From positions 1 through 53,555 of the forward strand of contig CAZKYP010000003.1 in assembly GCA_964556885.1 (NCBI GenBank): 53,555 nt of DNA. Reading direction: 5' to 3'. The position numbers were made by a program, and so were the translations under genes. The stretch is from CAZKYP01 sp964556885. Its GTDB lineage: Bacteria; Planctomycetota; Phycisphaerae; Sedimentisphaerales; Anaerobacaceae. The first letter of the stretch is position 1, and each line of letters opens with the position of its first letter. Positions 7,617 through 15,751 of the stretch are shown piece by piece. A model generated the notes under the pieces. That model searched no databases, was not told where the DNA came from, and saw only the letters and a list, made by a program, of their open reading frames with translations.

Positions 7617-10361
7617 TTATTTATGTCGTTTTGTTTTGGGTTTTTTCGTGGTCTTTTTGGTCACCTTCTTCGGAGTCTTTTTGACCGTCTTCTTCGGTTG
7701 GGTCTTGCGTGACCTGCCGCGTTTCTTCTGAGGATTGGAACTTGATCCCTTAGAGCCCGACTCGTCATCGTCGGAATTCGATTGTGATTTCGAATTATTG
7801 CTGTTGCCGTTTTTGGCTTTCTGCTCTTCGGCCTCCTCGGAAACTATCTTCTCAGCGGCAACAAGCTTATCGTCCGGTTTGAGATTTATCAGTCGTACGC
7901 CCTGGGTATTCCTGCCGATGGAACGAATCTGATCAAGCCCGGTACGAATTATCATCCCCTGGGCCGTTATCATCATCAAATCGTCTTTACTCTGGACGGC
8001 TTTCAGCGAGACCACTTTACCATTCCGCTCAGACGTTTTTATGTTCTTTAAGCCCAGTCCACCCCGGCTCTGCGGCTTATAATTCTCAAGGCCGGTTCGC
8101 TTTCCGTAGCCGTTCTCACAGACGGTAAACAACGCCGCCTTTTCCTCGACAATCACCATGCCTACAACAGCATCACCGGAACGCAGCCTGATGCCCCTGA
8201 CCCCTCGTGACGCCCGACCCATAGAACGAGCCTCCTTCTCGTTGAAGCATATCGTCATCCCGTCACGCGTACCAAGTATGATATGGTTGGAACCGGTGGT
8301 CAATGCAACTCCAATCAGCTCGTCGTTGGGATCGAGATTGATGGCAATTACACCAGTCGCTCTCGGATTGCCGTATGCACTCAACCTGGTCTTTTTGACG
8401 ACACCGTTCTTTGTCGCCATAATTAACTGCCGCAGCGGCTTGTCTTCATCTTCGCCATCTTCGAAACTGCTGACGTTGATTATCGAGGCCACCTGCTGAC
8501 TGCCAAGATTCAGCAGATTGACGATATTCCTGCCCATGCTCTGCCTGGACATACTCGGGACATCGTACACCTTGAGCCAGTAACACTTGCCGCGATTTGT
8601 AAAGATGAGCAGATAATCATGCGTAGAGGCAACAAACAGATGTTTGAGAAAATCACCTTCTTTGGTATCCGAGCCGATGATTCCCCTGCCGCCGCGGGCC
8701 TGCTTGCGATACGTATCTATAGGCAATCTCTTGACATAACCGCTGTGGCTGACTGTGACGATAACCTCTTCATCGGCAATCAAATCTTCGACGTCCAACT
8801 GCTCTGCCGCGGCTGTGATTTGCGTCCGGCGGGCATCGCCGTATTTTTCCTTTATCTCGTGAATGTCTTCTCTGATAATATCCATAAGAATATCGTTGCT
8901 GGCCAATATCGCCTCATAGTCCGCTATCTCTTCGGTCAGTTCGGCGTACTCTTTGGCCAGCTTTTCGATTTCCAGACCAGTCAGTCTCTGCAACTGCATC
9001 GTTAAAATCGCATCCGCCTGCGGCCCGGTAAGGTAATGCTTGCCCTTGCTCTTTTCCTTAATAAATTCCTTTGGCAGAATCTTCTTCAGCGTTTCAAGCT
9101 CCGCCAACTGCAGGGGCTTGTTCATCAGGTTCAGCTTGGCTGTCGGGGCGTCGGGCGATTTCTTTATCAGGTCGATAATTTCATCTATGTCACTAACCGC
9201 CAGAATCAGACCTTCGAGAATATGGGCCCTGTTTCTGCATCTTTTCAGAAGGAACATGCTTCGCCTGCGAATAACCACCTTACGGTGCTCAATGAAGCAA
9301 TTCAGCATCTCCTTTATATTTAGTGTCTCGGGCCTGTTATTGACCAGCGCGATGTTGGCAATCGCAAACGTGCCCTGTAAAGGTGTGTAACGATATAACT
9401 TGTTCAGCACGATTTCGGCATCGGCGTCCCTTTTCAGGTCGACGACGATACGCAGCCCGTGTCGGTCCGACTCGTCCCTGACATCGGCGACTTCGGAAAG
9501 CGAGCTGTTCTGGACGCACTCGGCAATCTTAGAGACAATCGTGGTCTTAACGACCATATAGGGTATCTCGGTTATGATGATTCTGTCCCTGCCCTTTTTT
9601 GTCGATTCCACCTCCACTTTCCCGCGGACGGTCAAATGACCGCGGCCGGTGGAGTAAGCATCCATAATCCCTTTTTTGCCGCAGATGATTCCACCCGTGG
9701 GAAAGTCCGGTCCGGGCAGGACTTTTATAATATCCTTAAATCCGCAACCAGGCTCATTAATAACCAAAAGCAGTGCATCGCAGACCTCCTTGATATTGTG
9801 AGGAGGAATGTTAGTGGCCATACCGACGGCAATACCGGTCGAGCCGTTAACCAGAAGATTCGGAAACTTCGAAGGCAGGACCGTCGGTTCATTGCGGGTC
9901 TCGTCATAGTTCGGAACGAAGTCGACGGTATCGTAGTTGAGGTCCTCGAGCATATCCATCGCCGGAGCGGTCATTCTTGCTTCGGTATATCTCATTGCCG
10001 CCGGCGGGTCGGAATCGATACTGCCGAAATTACCCTGCGGATTGACCAGGGTATAACGCATATTCCATTCCTGGCCCAGCCGCACCAGCGTCCCGTATGT
10101 AGCCTGGTCGCCGTGAGGGTGGTAGTTACCGCCCGTATCGCCGACGATTTTCGCACACTTACGGTGCTTGCTTCGCGGGCCGAGGTTCAAATCGTTCATC
10201 GCCACCAATATTCGCCTTTGCGAAGGCTTCAGACCGTCGCGAACATCCGGCAGCGCCCGCGAGACAATAACACTCATGGCATAGTTGAGGTATGAGTTCT
10301 TCAGCTCGTCAAGGATACGCATATCCTCGAATCGTTCCTGTAGATTTTCGGTTTCCTTCAT
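7617..10361 (-). CDS. gyrA: DNA gyrase subunit A with basic C-terminal tail
   Basis: Gyrase A cleaves and reseals DNA and, with GyrB, introduces negative supercoils. The catalytic Tyr125 lies in AAMRYTEARM. The quinolone pocket reads HPHGDQATYG, with Gln86 and Gly90 at the positions of E. coli Ser83 and Asp87. The wrapping domain carries a GyrA-box variant, QARGGRG, which favours gyrase over topoisomerase IV. From about residue 845 there is an extra tail: a Ser/Asn/Asp-rich linker and then about 35 residues of Lys/Thr/Pro repeats (KKTPKKVTKK). At 914 residues it is longer than typical GyrA. gyrB is not in the window. An AAGGA lies 13 bases before the ATG. Confidence 0.96.
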   Translation of the reverse strand: MKETENLQERFEDMRILDELKNSYLNYAMSVIVSRALPDVRDGLKPSQRRILVAMNDLNLGPRSKHRKCAKIVGDTGGNYHPHGDQATYGTLVRLGQEWNMRYTLVNPQGNFGSIDSDPPAAMRYTEARMTAPAMDMLEDLNYDTVDFVPNYDETRNEPTVLPSKFPNLLVNGSTGIAVGMATNIPPHNIKEVCDALLLVINEPGCGFKDIIKVLPGPDFPTGGIICGKKGIMDAYSTGRGHLTVRGKVEVESTKKGRDRIIITEIPYMVVKTTIVSKIAECVQNSSLSEVADVRDESDRHGLRIVVDLKRDADAEIVLNKLYRYTPLQGTFAIANIALVNNRPETLNIKEMLNCFIEHRKVVIRRRSMFLLKRCRNRAHILEGLILAVSDIDEIIDLIKKSPDAPTAKLNLMNKPLQLAELETLKKILPKEFIKEKSKGKHYLTGPQADAILTMQLQRLTGLEIEKLAKEYAELTEEIADYEAILASNDILMDIIREDIHEIKEKYGDARRTQITAAAEQLDVEDLIADEEVIVTVSHSGYVKRLPIDTYRKQARGGRGIIGSDTKEGDFLKHLFVASTHDYLLIFTNRGKCYWLKVYDVPSMSRQSMGRNIVNLLNLGSQQVASIINVSSFEDGEDEDKPLRQLIMATKNGVVKKTRLSAYGNPRATGVIAINLDPNDELIGVALTTGSNHIILGTRDGMTICFNEKEARSMGRASRGVRGIRLRSGDAVVGMVIVEEKAALFTVCENGYGKRTGLENYKPQSRGGLGLKNIKTSERNGKVVSLKAVQSKDDLMMITAQGMIIRTGLDQIRSIGRNTQGVRLINLKPDDKLVAAEKIVSEEAEEQKAKNGNSNNSKSQSNSDDDESGSKGSSSNPQKKRGRSRKTQPKKTVKKTPKKVTKKTTKKPKTKRHK

Positions 10362-10388
10362 AGGTATATTATCGTCCTTAAAATGCTA

Positions 10389-10415
10389 ATTATAGAACCA
10401 ATAAACTAACCTCAA
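10389..10415 (-). promoter_or_regulatory. Candidate gyrA promoter
   Basis: On the minus strand a perfect TATAAT lies at 10389-10394, about 30 bases before gyrA, with TTGAGG 15 bases further upstream. The spacer is shorter than the ideal 17, so the -35 assignment is weak while the -10 is good. Confidence 0.4.
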
Positions 10416-10529
10416 CCGGCCTGAAAGTCAAGAAATACCGATGACTTTCCAGTCCCTATATTCAAGTTTCTTGTGCTTAAAAGAAAGGTATTAACCGTAT
10501 CTCACATCAATAGCAAAAACCGGCCCGGA

Positions 10530-10552
10530 TTTGAACAGAAATGACGTTCAAA
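10530..10552. terminator. Inverted repeat between DUF1080 gene and gyrA
   Basis: TTTGAAC and GTTCAAA form a perfect 7-base stem around a 9-base loop, extended by flanking GG/CC after one mismatch. Read on the minus strand it follows the DUF1080 gene by about 90 bases, and a short T-run comes about 10 bases later. It could be a weak terminator or an operator upstream of gyrA. Confidence 0.35.
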
Positions 10553-10642
10553 CCTGATTTATTTTCCCCGGCTACTGATGCAATAATGAACCATCCATCG
10601 GTTAGATAAAATTATACGGTTCTATGGAGAGTATCCGCTCTG

Positions 10643-11323
10643 CTAATCTAACAGCTTGATGTAAATATTTCGGAACTCTACCGGACCGCCTTCGCTTTGC
10701 AGGCAAATCCAGCCGGAAGTTTCGGTCGCTTTGGTTCCGCTATTTTGGAGCACGCCGTTTACATAACAGCTAATCGTATCGGCCTTGCAGTGGATTTCAT
10801 ACATATTCCACTGGCCTGCCGGTTTCTCACTGCTTTGTTGTTTCTTGGTTATACCAACAAACCGCCTTTCGGTATCCTGCTTATCCTGGCCGTCAATCGT
10901 AATACCGACTCCTCCCATCAGAACAAAATCGCCTGCGTTGCCCGCCATTAACTGGCACTCGATACATTTCGGCCAGAGCTGGTCCGGACCGCTGGTATGA
11001 ATCAGAACGCCGCTGTTTGTCGGCTCGGCCGGCCAGCGCCATTCAAGATGAAGAATGTAGTTACCGTATTTTTTCTCGGTCCGCATATAACCATTCGGTT
11101 TTCCGGTACAATATATAACGTCGTCTTTAACAGACCAGACATCATTTACATTTACACCTTCATCTGGAACGAACAACTTCCAGCCCGTAAGGTCCTTGCC
11201 GTTCCAAAGCATTACTTTTTGTCCCTGTCCGGCGCCGGTGGACATTTCATGACATCCTGTAAACATCAAACAAAGGGCCGTTTGAATACTTACCACAAAC
11301 AATCTTCCTGCTACATTTCTCAT
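10643..11323 (-). CDS. Exported DUF1080 (3-keto-disaccharide hydrolase-like) protein
   Basis: Secreted LamG-like jelly-roll protein of the DUF1080 family, common and expanded in Planctomycetota; some members act on 3-keto-glycosides. The N-terminus is a signal peptide with a possible lipobox ending FTGC. The mature part opens with the family hallmark LWNGKDLTGWK and contains LHLEWRW, NSGVLIHT and NVNGVLQNS-type strands. I chose the internal ATG, which gives 226 residues, because GGAGA lies 7 bases before it and the signal peptide then starts properly; the longest frame would add 15 unlikely residues. It may share regulation with the exported fusion protein gene upstream. Family is certain; the substrate is not. 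Confidence 0.85.
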   Translation of the reverse strand: MRNVAGRLFVVSIQTALCLMFTGCHEMSTGAGQGQKVMLWNGKDLTGWKLFVPDEGVNVNDVWSVKDDVIYCTGKPNGYMRTEKKYGNYILHLEWRWPAEPTNSGVLIHTSGPDQLWPKCIECQLMAGNAGDFVLMGGVGITIDGQDKQDTERRFVGITKKQQSSEKPAGQWNMYEIHCKADTISCYVNGVLQNSGTKATETSGWICLQSEGGPVEFRNIYIKLLD

Positions 11324-11429
11324 TGTTCTGTCTCCATAATCCGTTACGAAAAAATCGCCATGCAACAACTCACACGTTGTCTAAAATACCAATTGTATAA
11401 TATGATTGCAAATATATGCACTGATATCA

Positions 11430-11444
11430 GATGAAATTTTCATC
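11430..11444. promoter_or_regulatory. 15-bp palindrome upstream of the DUF1080 gene
   Basis: GATGAAA-T-TTTCATC is a perfect dyad with a single central base, about 107 bases upstream of the DUF1080 start, and has the size of a repressor operator. The surrounding 221-bp gap is AT-rich and shows nothing else clear. Confidence 0.35.
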
Positions 11445-11544
11445 CAGATAATTATTTTCATTGAACAGAATTTGTCATATATGGACACTTTCGTACAATT
11501 CCGGGCCGCAAACCACAGGCTGTACAAAACGGGTAATTTCAGGT

Positions 11545-13137
11545 TTATTCGGCTTCTAATATAGCTTTAATATCACTCAACGACAGCACACCCGTCGTCG
11601 CCAGTTTTATCTTACCATCAGAATCAATGAAGAAACTGCTCGGGATGGCGTTTACATCCACATAGGGGCTGGTCATATTGGAAACATCGGCAACGACCGT
11701 ATAATTCATTTTTGCCTGTGCGGCAAATCTCTTAACCAAATCAGGATTCTCGTTCGAGAAAGCAAACATCGCCAGCTTGTCCTCGCCGATGGTATCCCGC
11801 AGCTCGATTAGATGGGGGATTTCCTGCTTACATGGGCCGCACCATGTCGCCCAAATGATTATCATGATATCTTTACCATGATAATCGCTGAGTTTATGCT
11901 TATTGCCTTTAATATCGGTAAAAACAAAATCCGGCGCCGGCTTGCCATACCATGATGTGAAAGCCGGGCCCCATGTTTTTGCGGCCCCGACGACATCCTT
12001 CAGCTTAATCGCAACGTCTGACGGCGGGTGATTATCAACCCGGGTTCTCCGACCCGCCCATATTTGCGATATCCTGCCGGCCGCCATATTATACTTGTCC
12101 CCGCCTGTAAGAAGGGCAAAATCGATAACGAAAGAACTGCTTTGATTCGGAGCAATCGTGGTAACTTCACCGTATCTGCTTTCAATCGCTTTGTTGCGTG
12201 GAAAAACCGTACCCGGTTCCAGGCCCATTGCATACCCTTTATTGGACGAACTCGGATTCTTCCAAAGTGTAAGGAATGGCAACTGCTTTGTGGAATATCC
12301 CATCGATACGGCCTTAGTACCTGATGTATTGTGAACCATGATCTCGGTTCGATCATTGGCATCCGTCCAAAACAACATATCGTACGCCTGCTGAGCAACC
12401 TCAGTTTCCGATTTTCGATAGCGAAGAAACGACGATGCGTCCGAGGCAGATTGCTCATCAACCGGAATGACCTGGCGGACAGGCCCAAAGAACCTGCCGT
12501 CCTTATCAATCAAAGGTTTCCCATAATTTATGTGATAAAGGATATTACAATCCTGCTCGGCATCACCAAGATTTGTTACTTTATCCGATATCTGAAAGGT
12601 ATCGGCGCCCGGTACCGTCGATATTTCAGTCCACAATTCGAGCTTCGCTCCATCTTTTCCGGCCTGGTCGATTCTGCCGCGTATTCGGATATTGTACGGA
12701 GCCTGGCGTTCGACAACTACTTCCACTATCGAGGCCGCTGCAACATCTATTCCGCCCGCTTCATCAGCTCCGGAAAACTGAAAACCGGTTCGAGTCAGCC
12801 ATCCATTCAGATTCGCCGACAAATCCGAACCGAGACTTAAATCTCCCACCTGCGCCTTCTGAATCGACATCCCACGGGAAGGAACTATCGTCAAACTCAG
12901 CTTACCGTTATTTACATCAATAATATCAATTCCCAACGGTAGGCCCGTCTGGTATACATACTTGCGAACCGACCAGGAAACAGGGCGTTCCGGCGTCAAA
13001 TCGCTGCTTTCAAGCTGTATTGTCTGTTTATGGATATTCTGCCCGGTATCGGTAAGGACCAGGTTATAAGGCTCAACCGCACCGACAGATGAAATAAACA
13101 CGACCACAAAGACAAAAATTTGAAGAAATTTCGACAT
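11545..13137 (-). CDS. Exported DUF4432 (aldose-epimerase-like)-TlpA thioredoxin fusion
   Basis: Two-domain exported protein of 530 residues. After a signal peptide, residues about 30-385 resemble DUF4432, a beta-sandwich related to aldose 1-epimerase: SLTIVPSRGMSI, ILYHINYGKPLI and MGLEPGT. The part between WLTRTGFQF and the next strand seems shorter than usual for DUF4432. Residues about 400-530 are a TlpA-type thioredoxin, with WATWCGPCK (Cys433, Cys436) and a cis-proline at Pro499 in NAIPSS. I chose the internal ATG because AAAGGG lies 8 bases before it and the signal peptide begins there. A sugar-binding domain joined to a periplasmic thiol-redox domain is unusual. Both domain calls are sound; their joint role is unknown. 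Confidence 0.82.
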   Translation of the reverse strand: MSKFLQIFVFVVVFISSVGAVEPYNLVLTDTGQNIHKQTIQLESSDLTPERPVSWSVRKYVYQTGLPLGIDIIDVNNGKLSLTIVPSRGMSIQKAQVGDLSLGSDLSANLNGWLTRTGFQFSGADEAGGIDVAAASIVEVVVERQAPYNIRIRGRIDQAGKDGAKLELWTEISTVPGADTFQISDKVTNLGDAEQDCNILYHINYGKPLIDKDGRFFGPVRQVIPVDEQSASDASSFLRYRKSETEVAQQAYDMLFWTDANDRTEIMVHNTSGTKAVSMGYSTKQLPFLTLWKNPSSSNKGYAMGLEPGTVFPRNKAIESRYGEVTTIAPNQSSSFVIDFALLTGGDKYNMAAGRISQIWAGRRTRVDNHPPSDVAIKLKDVVGAAKTWGPAFTSWYGKPAPDFVFTDIKGNKHKLSDYHGKDIMIIIWATWCGPCKQEIPHLIELRDTIGEDKLAMFAFSNENPDLVKRFAAQAKMNYTVVADVSNMTSPYVDVNAIPSSFFIDSDGKIKLATTGVLSLSDIKAILEAE

Positions 13138-13296
13138 TTTATTGACCCTTTCCCGGTTATAAAGTCTGTTGTAAACCATTCATGTTCTACCTACTAAATT
13201 ACCCCTTCCACGCCTTAATGTAGCAAATAAAACGCGAAAAAGTAATATAAAAATGAATCTGAAGCAAATTCCAACCGATTTAATAATGGAATTTTT

Positions 13297-13324
13297 TTGA
13301 CAAAACAGGATTTGATATTAACAT
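13297..13324 (+). promoter_or_regulatory. Candidate promoter of the antiporter array
   Basis: A consensus TTGACA is followed after 16 bases by TAACAT. A start near 13331 would give a leader of about 115 bases that contains the downstream 11-base inverted repeat. Confidence 0.45.
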
Positions 13325-13364
13325 AGCTGGTTTTTGAACTGAAACATGTATACCGGGCTACTAA

Positions 13365-13413
13365 TCATATATCGGTTCTAATAACAAGTTTGTGCCCGTC
13401 AGCCGATATATGA
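13365..13413 (+). promoter_or_regulatory. Leader hairpin or paired operator before the first antiporter
   Basis: TCATATATCGG and CCGATATATGA are a perfect 11-base inverted repeat around a 27-base loop. In RNA two further inner pairs (U-G, U-A) lengthen the stem to 13. It ends 32 bases before the antiporter ATG, so it could act as an RNA switch in the leader, or each AT-rich arm could be one half-site of an operator. Confidence 0.6.
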
Positions 13414-13445
13414 AATGAGCTTTATAAACACTCCGAGTATAAAAT

Positions 13446-15158
13446 ATGGCAATGACCGAAACAATCAATGCTATTTTGGCGCAAAGTGAAGGCCTTGATA
13501 TTATCCTATTGCTGGGCATAGCTGTTTTTACCGGAACAATAGGCGGCAGGATAATCCAGAAGCATCACATCCCACAGATTATAGGTTATGTGGTCATTGG
13601 GATGATATTAGGCCCGTTGCTGGGAATCATCTCCCAGAAAACAATCAGTAACCTCGAACCGTTTAACCTTTTCGCGCTCGGCATCATCGGTTTTTTGGTT
13701 GGCGGCGAGCTTAAGCGCGAGATTTTCGTGAAATTCGGCCGACAGGTCTGGATTATTCTGCTCTTCGAGGGCATGGCCGCATTCATTTTTGTCGGCGTGC
13801 TGACATTCGTAGTGATGATATTTTTCTCAAGCTGGGACAAGGCTCTCGCCATTGCAGTGGTATTTGCGGCTATATGTTCAGCTACAGATCCGGCTTCAAC
13901 TGTTAGCGTGCTGTGGGAATACAAGGCCCGCGGGCCGCTGACCGCCATGCTGACGGCAATCGTCGCACTCGACGACGCCCTGGCCCTGGTATTATACGCC
14001 ATAGGCATCAGCGTAGCAGGCGTACTAACCGGACACCAGGAAAAAGGGCTTCTCTCGGCGCTCGGCGAATCGTTCTATCACGTCGCCGGAGCCGTAGTGA
14101 TAGGAATCGTATCAGGATTTGTTCTTATCCAAATCCTGAAAAAAATCGACGACCCGGACAAGATTCTGGCTTTCACGGTGGGCCTTGCACTATTGATAAT
14201 CGGAGCCGCATCACATTTCCATTTCGACGTTATAATAGCAACCATGACATTGGGAGTAACATTGATTAACGTCGAGCCGAGAAGAATGTCATCCTGTTTC
14301 AAGGTTATGCACCAGTTCTCGGCCCCAATTTATATCCTGTTTTTTGTTCTTGTCGGTGCAAGGCTGCAATTATCAGCCGGCAACAATATGATATGGTTTC
14401 TCGTTGCGGCTTATGTCATCGGCAGTATAGCAGGCAAAACCGCAGGTTCGTGCATAGGTGCGGTTTATTCGAAATCCGTCAAAACAATAAGGAAATATCT
14501 CGGGTTCTGTCTTTACCCGCAGGGTGGAATCGCAATCGGTCTTCTGATTATGGCCAGCCGCAAGTTCGAACCGGAAACGGCCTCGATAATGCTGCTGGTC
14601 GTGATTCTTGGGGCCTTTATCCTCCAGATAATCGGGCCTCTCGGTGTCAAGTTCGGGGCCAGAAAGGCCGGAGAGCTCGGACTCAATGTCACAGAGAACG
14701 ACCTGATTAAATCTTATACCGTCGCCGATGTAATGGATACAAACGTCCCGGTTGTCTTCGCAGGCATGCCCCTGAACGAGCTGATAAAAGTGGTCGGCAG
14801 CGCAGACAGCTCATGCTTCCCCGTTGTCGACAACGACAATAAGCTGATAGGCGGCATTACCCTGGAAGGAATTCGAAACACTTTCTCCACCCAGGAGCTG
14901 AATGACTGGCTGGTAGCCCTCGATATAGCAGAACCTGTGGTTGCCAAGATTACGCCGGACAGAAAGCTCTCGGAGGCAATGGAAATGATAAGGCAGTTGG
15001 ATATCGACTTTCTACCTGTCGTGACAAGCAACAATGGAGACAAACATATCGGAATACTTAGCCTCAGATCAATCCGCCGGCGGCTCAGTGCGGAAGTTCT
15101 GTCCAAGCAGAAGGAGGCCGACGATATGTATGCCAGGACGGCAACATTATCGGCCTGA
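13446..15158 (+). CDS. Cation:proton antiporter with C-terminal CBS pair (first of three)
   Basis: Inner-membrane monovalent cation/proton exchanger of the CPA superfamily. About 12 hydrophobic helices span residues 1-410. Ion-site motifs are SATDPAST (Thr147-Asp148-Pro149) and ALDDALALVL (Asp176, Asp177). A tandem CBS domain follows from about residue 424, starting VADVMDT; such pairs sense adenine nucleotides or ionic strength. The second antiporter in this cluster has the same architecture and many identical motifs, indicating duplication. Start: ATG six bases before another in-frame ATG, with only a weak ribosome site. An EIIA gene follows after 121 bases. Exchanger family is certain; Na+ versus K+ is unknown. 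Confidence 0.92.
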   Translation: MAMTETINAILAQSEGLDIILLLGIAVFTGTIGGRIIQKHHIPQIIGYVVIGMILGPLLGIISQKTISNLEPFNLFALGIIGFLVGGELKREIFVKFGRQVWIILLFEGMAAFIFVGVLTFVVMIFFSSWDKALAIAVVFAAICSATDPASTVSVLWEYKARGPLTAMLTAIVALDDALALVLYAIGISVAGVLTGHQEKGLLSALGESFYHVAGAVVIGIVSGFVLIQILKKIDDPDKILAFTVGLALLIIGAASHFHFDVIIATMTLGVTLINVEPRRMSSCFKVMHQFSAPIYILFFVLVGARLQLSAGNNMIWFLVAAYVIGSIAGKTAGSCIGAVYSKSVKTIRKYLGFCLYPQGGIAIGLLIMASRKFEPETASIMLLVVILGAFILQIIGPLGVKFGARKAGELGLNVTENDLIKSYTVADVMDTNVPVVFAGMPLNELIKVVGSADSSCFPVVDNDNKLIGGITLEGIRNTFSTQELNDWLVALDIAEPVVAKITPDRKLSEAMEMIRQLDIDFLPVVTSNNGDKHIGILSLRSIRRRLSAEVLSKQKEADDMYARTATLSA

Positions 15159-15203
15159 AAATTTATAGACAACTATGATGAAATTTTTAATTATAATTGA
15201 GTT

Positions 15204-15232
15204 TTGACCGGGCATTATGGTAATCTCATATT
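15204..15232 (+). promoter_or_regulatory. Candidate promoter of the first EIIA gene
   Basis: TTGACC, a 17-base spacer and CATATT lie about 50 bases before the EIIA start. If real, the EIIA and second antiporter can be expressed separately from the first antiporter. Confidence 0.35.
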
Positions 15233-15279
15233 CCCGACTGACGTTTATGTAATTTATTCCTGGAAAGAAAATCGAAACA

Positions 15280-15747
15280 ATGCAGAACGAACCAGAACTT
15301 GCTCGTATTTTAAAACCGCAGCGCATCCTGTTTTTAGAATCTAAAACAAAAAAAGACGCTCTTCAAACACTGGCTGAACGTCTCGCAACAGCCCCTCAGA
15401 TTAATGACCGCGACGCCCTTATCAAAGGAATCTTATACCGCGAAGGATTAATGAGTACCGGCATCGGGATGGGTATCGCCGTCCCCCACGTGCGGCTGGC
15501 CTCGGTTACCGAACCGGTGATGTGCGTAGGAATCTGTCGAAATCCGATTTCGGATTACGAATCGCTGGATAGTTTACCTATAAGTCTTATTTTCATGATC
15601 GCCGCCGGGCAGTTCCAGCACGCGGAATATCTGAGACTCCTCTCCTCCCTGAGTATAAAATTCAAATCCGAAAAGCTTCGCAATGAGCTCATTTCCGCTC
15701 CGGACACTCAAACATTCTACGACATACTTGTGAAACCGGAGAAATAG
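15280..15747 (+). CDS. PTS EIIA type-2 (PtsN-like) protein
   Basis: Single-domain EIIA of the fructose/nitrogen type, 155 residues. The phosphorylatable histidine is His70 in STGIGMGIAVPHVRL, the family signature. PtsN-like proteins usually regulate rather than transport, and in E. coli EIIA-Ntr controls potassium uptake proteins. No EIIB or EIIC sugar permease is present here. GGAAAG lies upstream of the ATG. The second antiporter starts 4 bases after this stop, so the two are almost surely co-transcribed, and the antiporter is the natural candidate target. The phosphate would come from an EI such as the PtsP encoded at the end of the window. The regulatory role is inference. Confidence 0.9.
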   Translation: MQNEPELARILKPQRILFLESKTKKDALQTLAERLATAPQINDRDALIKGILYREGLMSTGIGMGIAVPHVRLASVTEPVMCVGICRNPISDYESLDSLPISLIFMIAAGQFQHAEYLRLLSSLSIKFKSEKLRNELISAPDTQTFYDILVKPEK

Positions 15748-15751
15748 CTTC

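Larger units (their letters stand above)
13138..13445. other. Divergent intergenic region upstream of the antiporter array
   Basis: This 308-bp gap between the fusion-protein gene and the first antiporter holds no gene. It contains one plus-strand promoter candidate and a strong inverted repeat, both listed separately. The minus-strand promoter for the fusion-protein gene was not identified. Confidence 0.7.

Noticed and set aside
9459..10295. A 278-codon plus-strand frame inside gyrA
   Set aside because: Antisense shadow of gyrA, Arg-rich and without domain or ribosome site.
14560..14580. tRNA T-loop-like GTTCGAA string
   Set aside because: It is inside the antiporter coding sequence and no cloverleaf can be formed around it.
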